Below are positions 37,441 through 48,200 of a stretch of 64,000 nucleotides of DNA, in pieces. The translations under genes were made by a program, and so were the position numbers. Origin of the DNA: Cryptomeria japonica (taxonomy: Eukaryota > Streptophyta > Pinopsida > Cupressales > Cupressaceae). The stretch spans positions 541,774,335 through 541,838,334 of the forward strand of contig NC_081412.1 of the NCBI RefSeq assembly GCF_030272615.1. The letters run 5' to 3'. Position 1 is the stretch's first letter; every line of letters starts with the position of its first letter. A model generated the notes under the pieces. The model saw only the letters and a list, made by a program, of their open reading frames with translations. It was not told where the DNA came from and ran no database searches.

Positions 37441-38034
37441 AAGCAATTGTTGATATAAATATGTATTTCATAGATGTTTTTATAGGGTGACCTAGTTCTA
37501 TAAATGATTCTAGACTTCTACGAAATTCAGATTTCTATAAATTTTATAAAAGTCTAGACATTTAGATTAAATGGTCATTCAATGTTAATCAACTCATTAA
37601 ATATGTGAGATTACATCATTGGTGATGATGGATATCCATTGTTGGCATGACTAATTATATCTTTTAGTGGAGGTCTAACAATTAGTTAGAGGGAATTCAA
37701 TTTTAAGTTGTCATTAACACATATTATGGTAAAGTGAGCATTTGGAAGGCTAAAAAGATCGTGGCAAATTTTGGATTTGAAAATGTGGTATCCAAATTTG
37801 GAAGTACTTCCAAATACCATTCTTTGTTGTTTTATATTGCATCATATGACATTAGATGTTGTACACGATGAAGATGATACATGTGATGATGTCCTTGTTG
37901 ATAATGGTGACGATGTTCCTATTGAAAATGGAAAAAATATGTCTACTAATGAATTAGCTAATCCAATTGCAACACTTGCTCAAGAAGTATTAATGACTTT
38001 TGTAAATGCTGATATAAATAATCTAAACATATAG
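37441..38034 (+). pseudogene. PIF/Harbinger (HARBI1-like) transposase, C-terminal part
   Basis: This continues the transposase cut at 2146. The frame opens with LQAIVDINMYFIDVFIG and PSSINDSRLLRNSDFY, where the INDSR motif holds the second catalytic Asp. Further on, in another frame, AFGRLKRSW corresponds to the family's VERAFGRLK block, then MWYPNLEVLPNTILCCFILH and an acidic tail ending at 38034. Family comparison shows decay: a TGA where Trp is expected after FIG, and the codons for the expected catalytic Glu and its neighbour read Lys and stop near 37730. The gene is dead. The copia ATTAC duplication lies just upstream. Confidence 0.8.
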
Positions 38035-39729
38035 AGTCATAATCAAACCTATGTTTACTTTAAATAAAATATTATAGTTAACAAGATGCATTTGACATGG
38101 TCTTGATTTGCAATGAACATGAGATTTTTGTTCACTATGAATTTCATTTATTTAAAGTCTACTTGTTGCTACTCTTCATGATAGGGTACAAAGTAGTAGA
38201 TGTTATTTGGTAATGACCCAATCTTTTGTTTTAATCTTCCAACTTTGATATGAATTGATGAGTTTAAGGTTGCACATTTAATCATTTGATATAAACAAAT
38301 TTATTTTTTCTTGTGAAATTAAATATGATTTAAAGGTAATAAAATAGATATATACAAAAATGTAAGTAGATATATCCATACACTGAGTGATCGTTTAAAA
38401 TAAAATACAATGACATGTAATTGTGAACATATGCTTTGATTTATCCTTTATGCATAACTTGAAAGTACTTCAATGGAGCATTGTCTTTTTGCCATTTCAT
38501 TGCTTGCAAAACATACAAAAAGAATGTTGATATATGATTTTATGCTTTAATTTAGCCATGATGCATGAGTAGTAAGAACTTAAGTAAAGCATTGTCTTTT
38601 TACCATTTCATTGCCTTCTGCAATTTGAAACCTGTTGTTCTATAAGCTATTCATTGTGAACTTACCAATTTCAAGGTATTGGAAAAAATAAATTAAAAAT
38701 CAAAAGAACATAATGACAATGTTGGGAAGTGAGGCGGGGAAGGAAGAGACAGATCGGTTAATTATCAGAGAAAATAAACAACAAAAGTATATTCAGTATT
38801 TGACTCTTAAATCCCAAAAAATATAGGACATTACTAGAGACATTTATTTTTTCTCGTACTTAAATAAATTTAATAACTATAAATAGAATTAAATGGAATT
38901 TGGATGTGGTTATCACATTTATATGCATTGTGGTGAAAACATGTTGAGAAATTGAGACTCATATAGTTCTTTTAAATTTTCGTCGAGTTCTTACAAGGTA
39001 GTTGGAAAGTCCAACTCTGCAACTCATGTTGTGCACCATATGCACCAAAAATGCCAATTAGAAACTAAAAAATGCACTTCTTGTGGCTTCATAAGCTCTA
39101 TTTTCTCATGTTAGACACACACACACGAGCATTACAAGATTGTAGAGTAAATTTCAAAGAGTTTTTAAGGAGTTTGAAGAAGAATTTTTAGGATTTTTAG
39201 ATTTGCAGGTTGGTTCCTTTTTTTTCCTTTTATTTCAAACATATAAAATATTTTTAATTATCTAAAATGTTAAATATTTTATAGCACATAAAATTTACAA
39301 AGTTTATTGAACTGAATTCAATTTATGTAAAAAAATTTATTTATAATTAAAATTAATGTAAATCATTTTTTTTATATGTACAAAATATGCTTTAGAAATA
39401 AAATATATTAATACTTAAAAAATGTTATAAAATATTTTTTAATAAAATAATTAAATTTTAAAACTTAAATTCATGAAACAACCAACTTCCTTACCTTTCA
39501 AAGCTTGAACTTATAAACTGAACTCCATATTCCTCAACAGTAACTTAAAAAAATCCCAACAACGCTGAATATTTTTAGAAGCCCCGGACCTTACCCTAAC
39601 TCTCTTACATTTGGACCGCAGCATCGTACTTTAAATCAGTTGGAATAATTTTTTAATGAGATATGACACGCCCTCTTTCCAATTAGGTCGCGCCTCACCT
39701 GTAAACCCGTGAATTGAAATTTGGGAACA
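38035..39729. other. AT-rich intergenic DNA upstream of the glycosyltransferase
   Basis: There are no coding signs apart from short chance frames. A CA microsatellite (ACACACACACAC) is near 39116. The sequence is very AT-rich around 39240-39480 and becomes GC-richer in the last 150 bp before the gene, as is common for a plant 5' region. I could not define a TATA box. Confidence 0.55.
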
Positions 39730-41114
39730 ATGGCCGGAGATGGAAGTGATGCGAGAATGCGAGTGGTCGTGGTGCCACTCCCCGCACAGGGGCACCTCAA
39801 TCAGCTCCTTCATTTCTCCAGAGCTATCGCCCAACGGGGAGCAAGTATATCGTTCGTGGCCACCTCCACCCATATTCACCAAGTCCGCCAGCGTGTTCAG
39901 GGATGGGATCTTCACAAGTTCGATATTCATTTCGAGGAATTGCCCATGCCTCATGTCACGGGTGAAGAGCTCGATGTTCAGAGTACTAATACGTTTCCGC
40001 TTCACTTGATTCCTCTGTTTGAGGCTGTGGAGGATCAGCTAGGGTTTCATGTCGATCAGCTACTGCACACTATCTGCTCCGAAAACAGTAAGAGAGTACT
40101 TATTGTCTACGACGCATCTATGGGATGGATTCAAACGCTGGCTACCAAATATTCAATCCTTGCCTATATCTTCAGATCCACTAGCGCTTATTATAACCTG
40201 AGGAGGAAGCAGGTACGTGATGAGACATGGGATTTGCCTGAAAGATTGATAAAATATTCAAGGCGCCAAAGGTCTCTGTTAGGGCCTGCCAAGGGAAGGG
40301 ATATATCATAAACACATTCAGCGCACTGGAGTCAGAATTCATTGACCAAGGAAGAGAGAAGTTAGCCTACGGTGGGAAGCCTGTGTGGAGCGTGGGTCCT
40401 CTTCTTCCGCAGGCCTTCTTCAATGACGAAAGGCGGTTGCGATTGCAGGCGGACACAGAGTGCATGAGATGGTTAGATACACAGGCTCCGGCGTCCGTTC
40501 TCTATGTTTCATACGGCAGTATGTCTTCTCTTTCGGCGACACAGATCCGAGAACTGGCCGACGGATTGGAACGCAGCGGGCAGCCTTTCTTGTGGGTCCT
40601 CAGGGTTTCTGACGGAGCCCATTTATCGACAGAAGCGGAGTTCGATTTGGCTTGCAAGTTTTTGGAACAAGAGTACACGGGGCGATTAGGGGGACGGGGT
40701 TTTATAGCAAGGAATTGGGCGCCTCAGCTTGACATCCTATTTCACACGTCGACGGGTGGGTTTTTAACGCACTGCGGGTGGAACTCGACAATGGAGAGTA
40801 TCAGCGCCGGAGTGGGCATGCTGGCCTGGCCTCTGCACACCGATCAGTTCGCCAATGCTGCTCTAATAACACAAGAGTTGAAAGCTGGCGTGGAAGTGAA
40901 AGAATGGGGAAATGCAGAGGAAAATGAGGAGGTGAGTGCGGACGAAGTTGAGAAAGCAGTGAAACGTTTGATGGCAAGTGAGGAGGGAATGCAAGTAAGA
41001 AAAAGGGCACAGGAATTGAGAGGCGAGGCTCGGAAGGCTGTAGGCGACGGAGGATCTTCGTGGAAGGATATGGGTTCTCTTCTCCATGACTTTTCACAAC
41101 CATTTTCCGATTAG
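39730..41114 (+). pseudogene. UDP-glycosyltransferase, zeatin O-glucosyltransferase-like, frame-shifted
   Basis: This is a plant family-1 UGT that would transfer a sugar from a UDP-sugar to a small acceptor in the cytosol. The N-terminus (ATG at 39730) reads MAGDGSDARMRVVVVPLPAQ and then GHLNQLLHFSRAIAQRG, where the GHLNQ His is the expected catalytic base. HIHQVRQRVQGWD and the FPLHLIP stretch resemble UGT93 zeatin O-glucosyltransferases. The second half has NTFSALESEF, the WSVGPLLP block and a complete 44-residue PSPG box at 40716-40847 (WAPQ to HTDQ, ending in Gln as in glucose users, with HCGWNS). The two halves are in different frames. AGGGA is repeated in tandem near 40292-40301, and removing one copy's length would be needed for continuity. 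A short intron (GTACGT at 40213) would be only 50 nt and would lose conserved sequence, so I favour a recent pseudogene. Expected length of about 460 residues is otherwise normal. Confidence 0.8.
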
Positions 41115-41180
41115 GTCAAAGGGTTTTCAGGACCTATGCGGTCGCTTCGATCTTGGTAGGAATCCCTGCCCTCATTAATT

Positions 41181-42416
41181 TCCAGTTGAGATGTTAACTA
41201 TTTCATCAAAATAAGTAAGTAAATTTGATCAATACACAAATAAGTTAATTGATTAATAATAACCACCACATTTCTATATCCACTCTACTTTTCATGAAAT
41301 ACACTCTTGATCTAAATGAAATCTAAGTTATTTATCTATCTTTTCAAAATCTTTAAAATTGAAATTAAGTTTTTCATTTTCAAACAATTTCAATCTCAGT
41401 TTGGAGAATAGAGGTTCATGGAATGAGCAACAGATATGCAAGTATCAAAATAAAAAACATATCATTTTTCAATCTATCACAAGGTTTCACGGTGTTAGAA
41501 ATAAGGGAGTAGTCAAATAGAAAAGGAGGAGAGGAGCAAGGAGGGACAATTGCTGAAATTGATTGGATTAAGACTTTTTTTTTGTGAGAGAAGATGTTCC
41601 TATTGTTTACAACCAAATCTAAATCTCTTACTAGTGAACAAATTAGTTAGAATTTGCATATCATTTTTCAGTCTATCACAAGGTTGCGCGGTCTTAGAAA
41701 TAAGGGAGTAGTCAAAAAAGAAAGGAGGAGAGGAGCAAGTAGGGACAATTGCTGAAATTGATTGGATTAAGATATTTTGTTGTGAGAGAAGATGTTTCTA
41801 TTGTTTACAACCATCTCTAAATCTCTCACTTGTGAACAAATTAGTTAGAATTATAATTATTTTCAAACCTGCAACTAATTTTAATTTTTCTTCTTTAAAC
41901 TTTACTCTTGCAATATCCATTTTTAGACCTACAATTAAGTCTAACTTTGCTTCTTCTAACTTTTCTCTGGCAAAACACTTAGTTTTGGGACTCCTCATAA
42001 ACATGTTCACACAGAAAGACAACTTGCTAATGATTTAATATATGTCACTATAAGCACGAGAATTGAAATGTAATAAAAAATAAAAAATAAAAAAAATTCA
42101 CAGCTATTCATTCTAACACCATGGAAACCTGTAATAGATTGAAAAATGGTATGCTTTTTATTTTGATACTTGCATATTTGGTGCTCATTCCACAAGCCTC
42201 TATTATCCAAATTGAGATTGAAATTGTTTGAAGATGATGAATTTAATTCAATTTAAAGAATTTTGGGGAGATAGACGAACAGTCTAGATTCTATTTCAAA
42301 TCGAAAGTGTATTCTTTGAAAAGTAGAGTGGATGTAGAGAAGTGGTGGCTATTATTAGTCAATTAACTTCTAATGTATTAATTAAATTTATTTAGTTATT
42401 TTGATGAAATAGATAA
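41181..42416. mobile_element. MITE-like element with about 280-bp inverted arms
   Basis: The left arm (about 41190-41460) and right arm (about 42110-42410) are inverted copies. Shared blocks include AACTATTTCATCAAAATAA, ATCCACTCTACTTTTCA and ATATGCAAGTATCAAAATAA. CTCATTAATT flanks it directly at 41171-41180 and 42417-42426, a 9-10-bp duplication that would fit a Mutator-type insertion. Inside, a unit of about 195 bp is duplicated in tandem (about 41456-41650 and 41655-41851). No coding capacity is seen. It lies just 3' of the UGT. Confidence 0.78.
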
Positions 42417-42609
42417 CTCATTAATTCCCACAGCCTTTTGCAAAATCTATGAAACTTGGGGCTAATCCATTTGTTATGCTGACAGGCAGGTTATTACAGC
42501 ATTCATGTTGCTCAATTTTTTGGTCAAATCAACTGATCATTGTATAGAATCGAAACTTTTGAGCTACAATTGTCCATTGTAATCTGTCACGTAAGCTATT
42601 ATTAAATAG

Positions 42610-43642
42610 CAAAGTTACCCCGAGTTTCCGGGACAGGGATGCCAAGGGACGGCGGGACGCGTTTCCGGGACGGCAAAGGGGACGGCTATATAAAATATAG
42701 GAAAAATTTAAAATATATAGGAAAATTTCAAAATTCTAAATGTTCATATGAAAACATGGATAAAGCATGCATACATACATTATATTCATATGAAAACAAT
42801 AAAACATGGATATAGCATGTGTATGATACTATGAAAAGTTGAAAACATTTTAGAATGTAAATTTTGAACATACAACATTGTTAATACTCAATAGACAATA
42901 TGCAATTATGCATTCATAAATCAGAATTTCAATTCATTCACATTGTCAATATGCATATCAATAGACTCGGAGGTTAAATTCTCCCTACTTCTATCGACGC
43001 AGTTTCCCCCCATATTTTTCAACGGGGGTTTGGGGGCAGCACCCCTTGCGCGCTCCCTGTCGCGATACAGGGCGGGGTCGAGGGGCAGCGCCCCGCGAGG
43101 CCAAAAAAACTTATTCTTTAATAAAGGCGTTGGGTGTTATTTTTCTATTGACTCGCCGAGTTTGGAGATTTTTCTAATCTCTATGTCAAAATGCCCAAAG
43201 GCTACACTGCTGCCATATAGTTTCATTGTCAAAATTATGAATTAAATTAATAAATTTAAAATTTAATTAATGTTATCTTTTAATTTTTTTAATTTTTAAT
43301 AACAATTTGAATTAATAAGGGGCCTCTATTAGAAAATTTAAATAAAAAATAAAAAATACAACTTTTTAAATTTTTTTAATATTTTTTAAGGGCCTTAGAA
43401 TGTGGGGCGTCTGGCTGTCCCCGGGACGGATTGGGGATGTGCCAGCCGTTCCCAGCCGTCCTCGGGATGTACAGACGTCCCCCTGAGCTAGGGCAGGCGT
43501 CCCCCCGTTTTGGGGACGTCCCCTCAAAAACAGGGCAATTTGGGGATGGGGAAACGTCCCCTGGCCGTCCCCAGGTCCCCGAAACGTCCCTGGGATGGAG
43601 ACGGGGGTTTTCAGGTCGGGGACGCGTCCCCGGATAACTCTG
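42610..43642. mobile_element. hAT-like non-autonomous DNA element
   Basis: TTAAATAG occurs at 42602-42609 and 43643-43650, a perfect 8-bp duplication as made by hAT transposases. The ends are imperfect inverted repeats (CAAAGTTACCCCGAG against CAGAGTTATCCGGGG). Sub-terminal regions are full of GGGACG/CGTCCC variants (42620-42680 and 43410-43635). The middle has an AT-rich part and a GC-rich palindromic block near 43020-43105 (GGGGGCAGCACCCC and GGGGCAGCGCCCC). It has no transposase and is 1033 bp. Confidence 0.87.
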
Positions 43643-43650
43643 TTAAATAG

Positions 43651-44836
43651 CTTTGAATGCGAGGACATCGGACCATGAAAAGATGGGCCAAGGAAATTGA
43701 GACAAGTAATGTTCGACCACGAACAACTACTGCCATTTTTTGTGGTAAACAGATGGGCTCATGGATATTGAGCCATTCAAAATAAGAGATTCAGAGCAGC
43801 ATAATCATTTGCAACATTTGGTGATGAAAACTTTGTGTGTGATTCATGAAAGTTTTCAACTGCAGTGATCTACATTGTTTGCCCTTAGATTGTAGGAAGA
43901 TGTAATTATCTAAAATGCAGTGATACATATACAACTTTTCTCTCTTCATTTTCTTGACAGCAAGGCTTTTTCACCTTTACTTTGCACTTAATATAAATAA
44001 TATTTTCAAAGAACAAACGTTTCTGATTACCTCTTCTTTTTTCGTTGTCTATACATTTAGCTGTCTATTTTGAAAACAACCTGTTTTTGAACTTTCAGTG
44101 CTTTTGCACTATTTTAAGGAAACCCGTGTCAAAATTGTTGCTAGATAATTATCAGCCCTGCACAGAGCTCTTATTATATGCATGGACTTTCTATTTGTCA
44201 ACTCTATGCTTTCCTTCTATCTCAAGGCCACCCAAACAGGAAATATTGCTGTAAACGATGGTGTCAAGCATACAACAATTGTTTGTTGGATGTTGGTCCT
44301 TATTTTTTAAGCTTTCCTATGCGGTTATTTGTATGTTACTGGGTTTGCCAGAAACCTGGCTGAATACAGACCTGGGATGGATCCCAGACTGGGTACGGCC
44401 AGGCTCCTGTACTGGATCTGTGGATTTGGTCTGGGTACGTCTGAATTTATCTGGGTTAAATCCAAGCTGATGAACCCAAGCCAAATCCACGGGCCTGGGC
44501 AGGATCCTGGTTGAACCTGGATAAAGAATTTCTTTAAATGAAAAAACAACACTTTTCGAGAAACCTAACTAACCTTAAAAAGTGATTGCACAGTGCTGTT
44601 AGTGGGGGTGGCACTGCCACTGCAGTTCCAGTGACCAGCTGATGACATTGATGTTCTTGACGAAGACCAATTTGATATTTTGTATGGATTTTCCATGTGC
44701 AGTTTTATATAAATCATTTTACAATTGACATTGAATTACCAGTTATTAGCTGTGTTCTGTATTTGATTATATACATTTTTTGTGCAAATTATAGTTATTT
44801 ATATGCTTATGCTATTCTTCTTATGTTTTTCAAACC
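43651..44836. other. Intergenic DNA with a small inverted repeat
   Basis: No gene is recognised. A GC-richer segment at about 44340-44520 contains inverted arms (44399-44436 with 44472-44511, sharing GTGGATTTGG and CCAGG[C/A]TCCTG) and may be a remnant of a small DNA element. Confidence 0.55.
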
Positions 44837-45232
44837 CTACTGCAAACCCTAGCAACAATTCAATCACTGATCAAACTTGCAGACCATCCCATAGAGCCAT
44901 ATTTCAAACCTCGAGATTATGTAGAAGTGCTCGCTTGGATTCATGAAGAGCTCGAAGCTGCTTTGGAAAATGGAAAATTAGACCTGTATTTATTGCAATC
45001 TCAAGTTTTCAGAGGCCTTGGTCAAGCAAAATTACCGTGGTAGAGTCTCCGGTCTGCCTGGAGAGATGCTACTGCTGTCCATGGGAAGCTTATTTATGCA
45101 GCCTAGTTGAAGCATGAGAAACAGGGGGAAGAGATGATTCGTGACTTGTTGTCTCAATGCATCAAATGCAAGCAGGAATTTACTCGCTTGGATATCATCT
45201 TAGAAATTTTCATGGAAAGCAACCTCAAATGA
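44837..45232 (+). pseudogene. ETO1-like (EOL) gene fragment with two stops
   Basis: One frame reads LLQTLATIQSLIKLADHPIE, then PYFKPRDYVEVLAWIHEEL, LYLLQSQVFRGLGQAKL, SLRSAWRDATAVHGKLIYAA and LKHEKQGEEMIRDLLSQC. This resembles the N-terminal third of plant ETHYLENE OVERPRODUCER 1-like proteins, BTB/TPR adaptors of cullin-3 ligases that target ACC synthases. Two in-frame TAG codons interrupt it (after AKLPW and after LIYAA, the latter where Trp is expected), and it closes with TGA at 45230. The BTB domain that should follow is not seen nearby. Identification rests on remembered family resemblance, so alternatives remain open; it is most likely a dead gene fragment. Confidence 0.55.
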
Positions 45233-48200
45233 CTTCTTAGACTTTTCCATTTCAAAGAATCAAGAATCTTCATTAATATAATGAATAAATTTACAGCATA
45301 AATTGCCCAAGTCATTGTTGTTAGCTTAAAATACTACAGAGTCCTTTATGGGGCACACAACCTAAACCCTGATGTAGCGGAGCTTTGATTGGCATTAGTA
45401 TTTTTATTACCGTGCAGAACTAAAACCATGTTTGTTTTGCGTGTGCAGAGTGACTGGCACATTTTATAGTAGTTGGTCCTTGAAAACTTCAGAGTTCACT
45501 TGCTTTATTATCTAAATTTTGGTAGAAATACAGATGCATGGGAATAATCTGTCCGATTCATAGCACAATTTTATGTTGAGATTCATGAATCAAAAGCATA
45601 GATGAATAACCTTCGTTTTAGATTGTATGTATGCTATCAAGGCCATAGACGAGAAAGCTTTGGTGTAATTTTGCTAAAAATACAGCCTATTTAGTATTTA
45701 CCCACTCTCTCTAGGCTCACAGCAATTTCTTGGTGGAAGTTGCTTCAAAATGTTCTGGGTATGATGGGGCAACAGTCAGCATTTACTGGACTTTACTTGC
45801 AAGCATTCTCACACTTGGAACAGAGACTCAGATTCTTGACCTATACCAAATGATTTAGATTATTGGATAGTTTATTTAAATCCTTTGTTGGTGTTGTAGC
45901 TGGGGACACTATGGTCATTGTTGGCTTCTCAAGTTCTGTGATTTGTGTATCTAATTCAGACAAAACAGACAGATGTGATTGTGTATGTAGTTCCATGGAG
46001 ATACATCACCTGCCCTTTGCGGCCATACCAAACGTTTCAGGGATGCAGGTTGGAGGTCTCCCCTGTCCCCATTCTTTTTGTATGAGTTGTACTATTGGTA
46101 CAAATTGGGTGTCTAAACTGACTTTGGATAGAGACAAATAGACAGGTGTAAACAGTGACCAAATTCGATCTTCTGTGGGTTAGCATCTTATTTGAGGGGT
46201 CAGCTATTGTCGTTCTTCATTGCATATGTCTTGACTAACAACTTGTTTCTCCTATAACACCTAAAATTTCTTCTTCAAAATTTGGTGCATTTTGCTGGAC
46301 TGATTTCGCATCATATTAACTCTTTTGAAGTAAATCATTATTATTTCCCTATACATATATGACCTTCGTTTGGGTTTTCTGAGAAGATAGCTTGGAATTT
46401 TAATCATATATTTGACAGTTGTCCATTGGAAGCCAAAACATGGATTGTTTATGGAACATTTTTCATTCCTTAACCTATTTTCTTGTGGATTTTCTAGCTG
46501 CTAACTATTTTAGTTTTTTTTCTATGAAATAACAACTCTAGTTATGATGTATGCGATACCTCTCCACCCCCTTAACATTTTCAAAGACTGAAACTATTCT
46601 CTAATACTTCAAATCAACAATCGCCCGGGGATCTTCTCTTTCTACATTTTTGCAAACTGGGAATTGTTCACTAATTGCAATCTTTTCATATTCGAAATTA
46701 CTTGTAGTTGTGTCATCTTTATCATGACAACACTGGGACAAGTCCTCTTGATGGCATATTTTTGAACTTGTGGGTCATCCATCCTGGTTCTGTCTGAGTT
46801 GTCAGTTGCTGTAAGCAGGAAAGTAGGATGAGAGGCACAGGCAAGAAGAAAGGCTGGGAAGAAAGCTAGGAGAAACAAATAGAGGACGAATTTATTTATA
46901 TAAGACCAAACGTAGTATAGTCTATATTTTTCACGTTAGATGAAACATTTACTAATTGTACAAATTTCTCCCTTATTTTAATTCTTGTTATCTTGTATTT
47001 GTAAAATGCTATACATTTAAGTACTTTTGATCTCACTTGTATTGTAACTACAATATTATGTATGGTAGATTTCTCCAGCTATACATTCGAGTACTTTTGA
47101 TGTCACTTGTATTGTAACTACAATATTATGTATGGTAGATTTCTCTATTGACATTAGTTGTTCTTGAAGTAATTTTTTGGTCTTCTTAACTTCAAGTTCT
47201 TTTCTTTAAGGGGTAAATAATTTTGATCCGGAGCTATGAATTGGTGAGGTCACAAGTGGGGACCTCATCCCCATTTAAACATTCAATAATATCATCCCAG
47301 TGGGGTTTAAACCTTGATGGCAAAAACAAATACCACAACTTAACCATCACAACATGCTAATGTTGGTTTCCTAAACCCTAAGTTCTCAGCCTAGGTTGCT
47401 GATTACTTATGTTGCCTAGAATCCTTCTAGAGCAGGTTCACATTGGACTTAAGTTATGATGATGATCTGAGCATTGTAACACCATAGTATGGCAGGATTG
47501 TTAAGATAGGCAGTTGGGATGCTTTCATATCGCTTAACTTTAATCCTTTTTTTTCCAATTTTCACGTGTTTTATTTGTTTTAAGGCATGCATACTAAGTT
47601 GTTCAACTTGTTTCTAATTTTTTGTGTGACCCTACTGCAGTCTTACATGATAAAAAACTATCGGGGAGATTCGTGAGGGGTCCACCTGGAAAAATAGAGT
47701 TAGGAACCCAAAGTTGTGTAAGACTTTATACTGGTTTATATAGTCTTGTTATCAAGTCTGGATAATCCTATGGAATGGCCATGGCATGGAGCTCAAATTA
47801 CACAGAGAGACATTAATATCATCGCAGCCCAAGAAAACTTACAAGAAATGGTACTGATAATGCTATAAATACAAGCCCCAATATTCACCATAATGGAAGG
47901 AATGGTGGTGGATATGAATGCATTTGACTGAAAACCCTTTCCCTTATTTGACACTCTTATGCATGGACATGTTAACAATTGAATTTCAGAAACATCAGTT
48001 ACTAATAAAGTGTTTTTTCATAATTCGCTTGTTTGTTGATATGCAAATTCAGATCTCTCTTGTTGCCTGTGCCCGCTAGATGCAGAATACGGAACTTGTT
48101 TCCCTTAAAGAAAGATGAAACCTAGTTAAAATAGTTTACATGTTCTTAGGAGTTTGTATGGGTTGGTTATCTTTTATAGAAAATTTATAGTGAATAATGA

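Noticed and set aside
40213-40262. Intron that would restore the UGT reading frame
   Set aside because: A GT...AG pair exists, but 50 nt is shorter than usual plant introns and it would remove sequence that fits the family; a 5-bp duplication explains the shift better.
45863-46141. Possible continuation of the ETO1-like gene
   Set aside because: The Cys-rich peptide looks coding-like, but I could not match it to the BTB or TPR part of that family.
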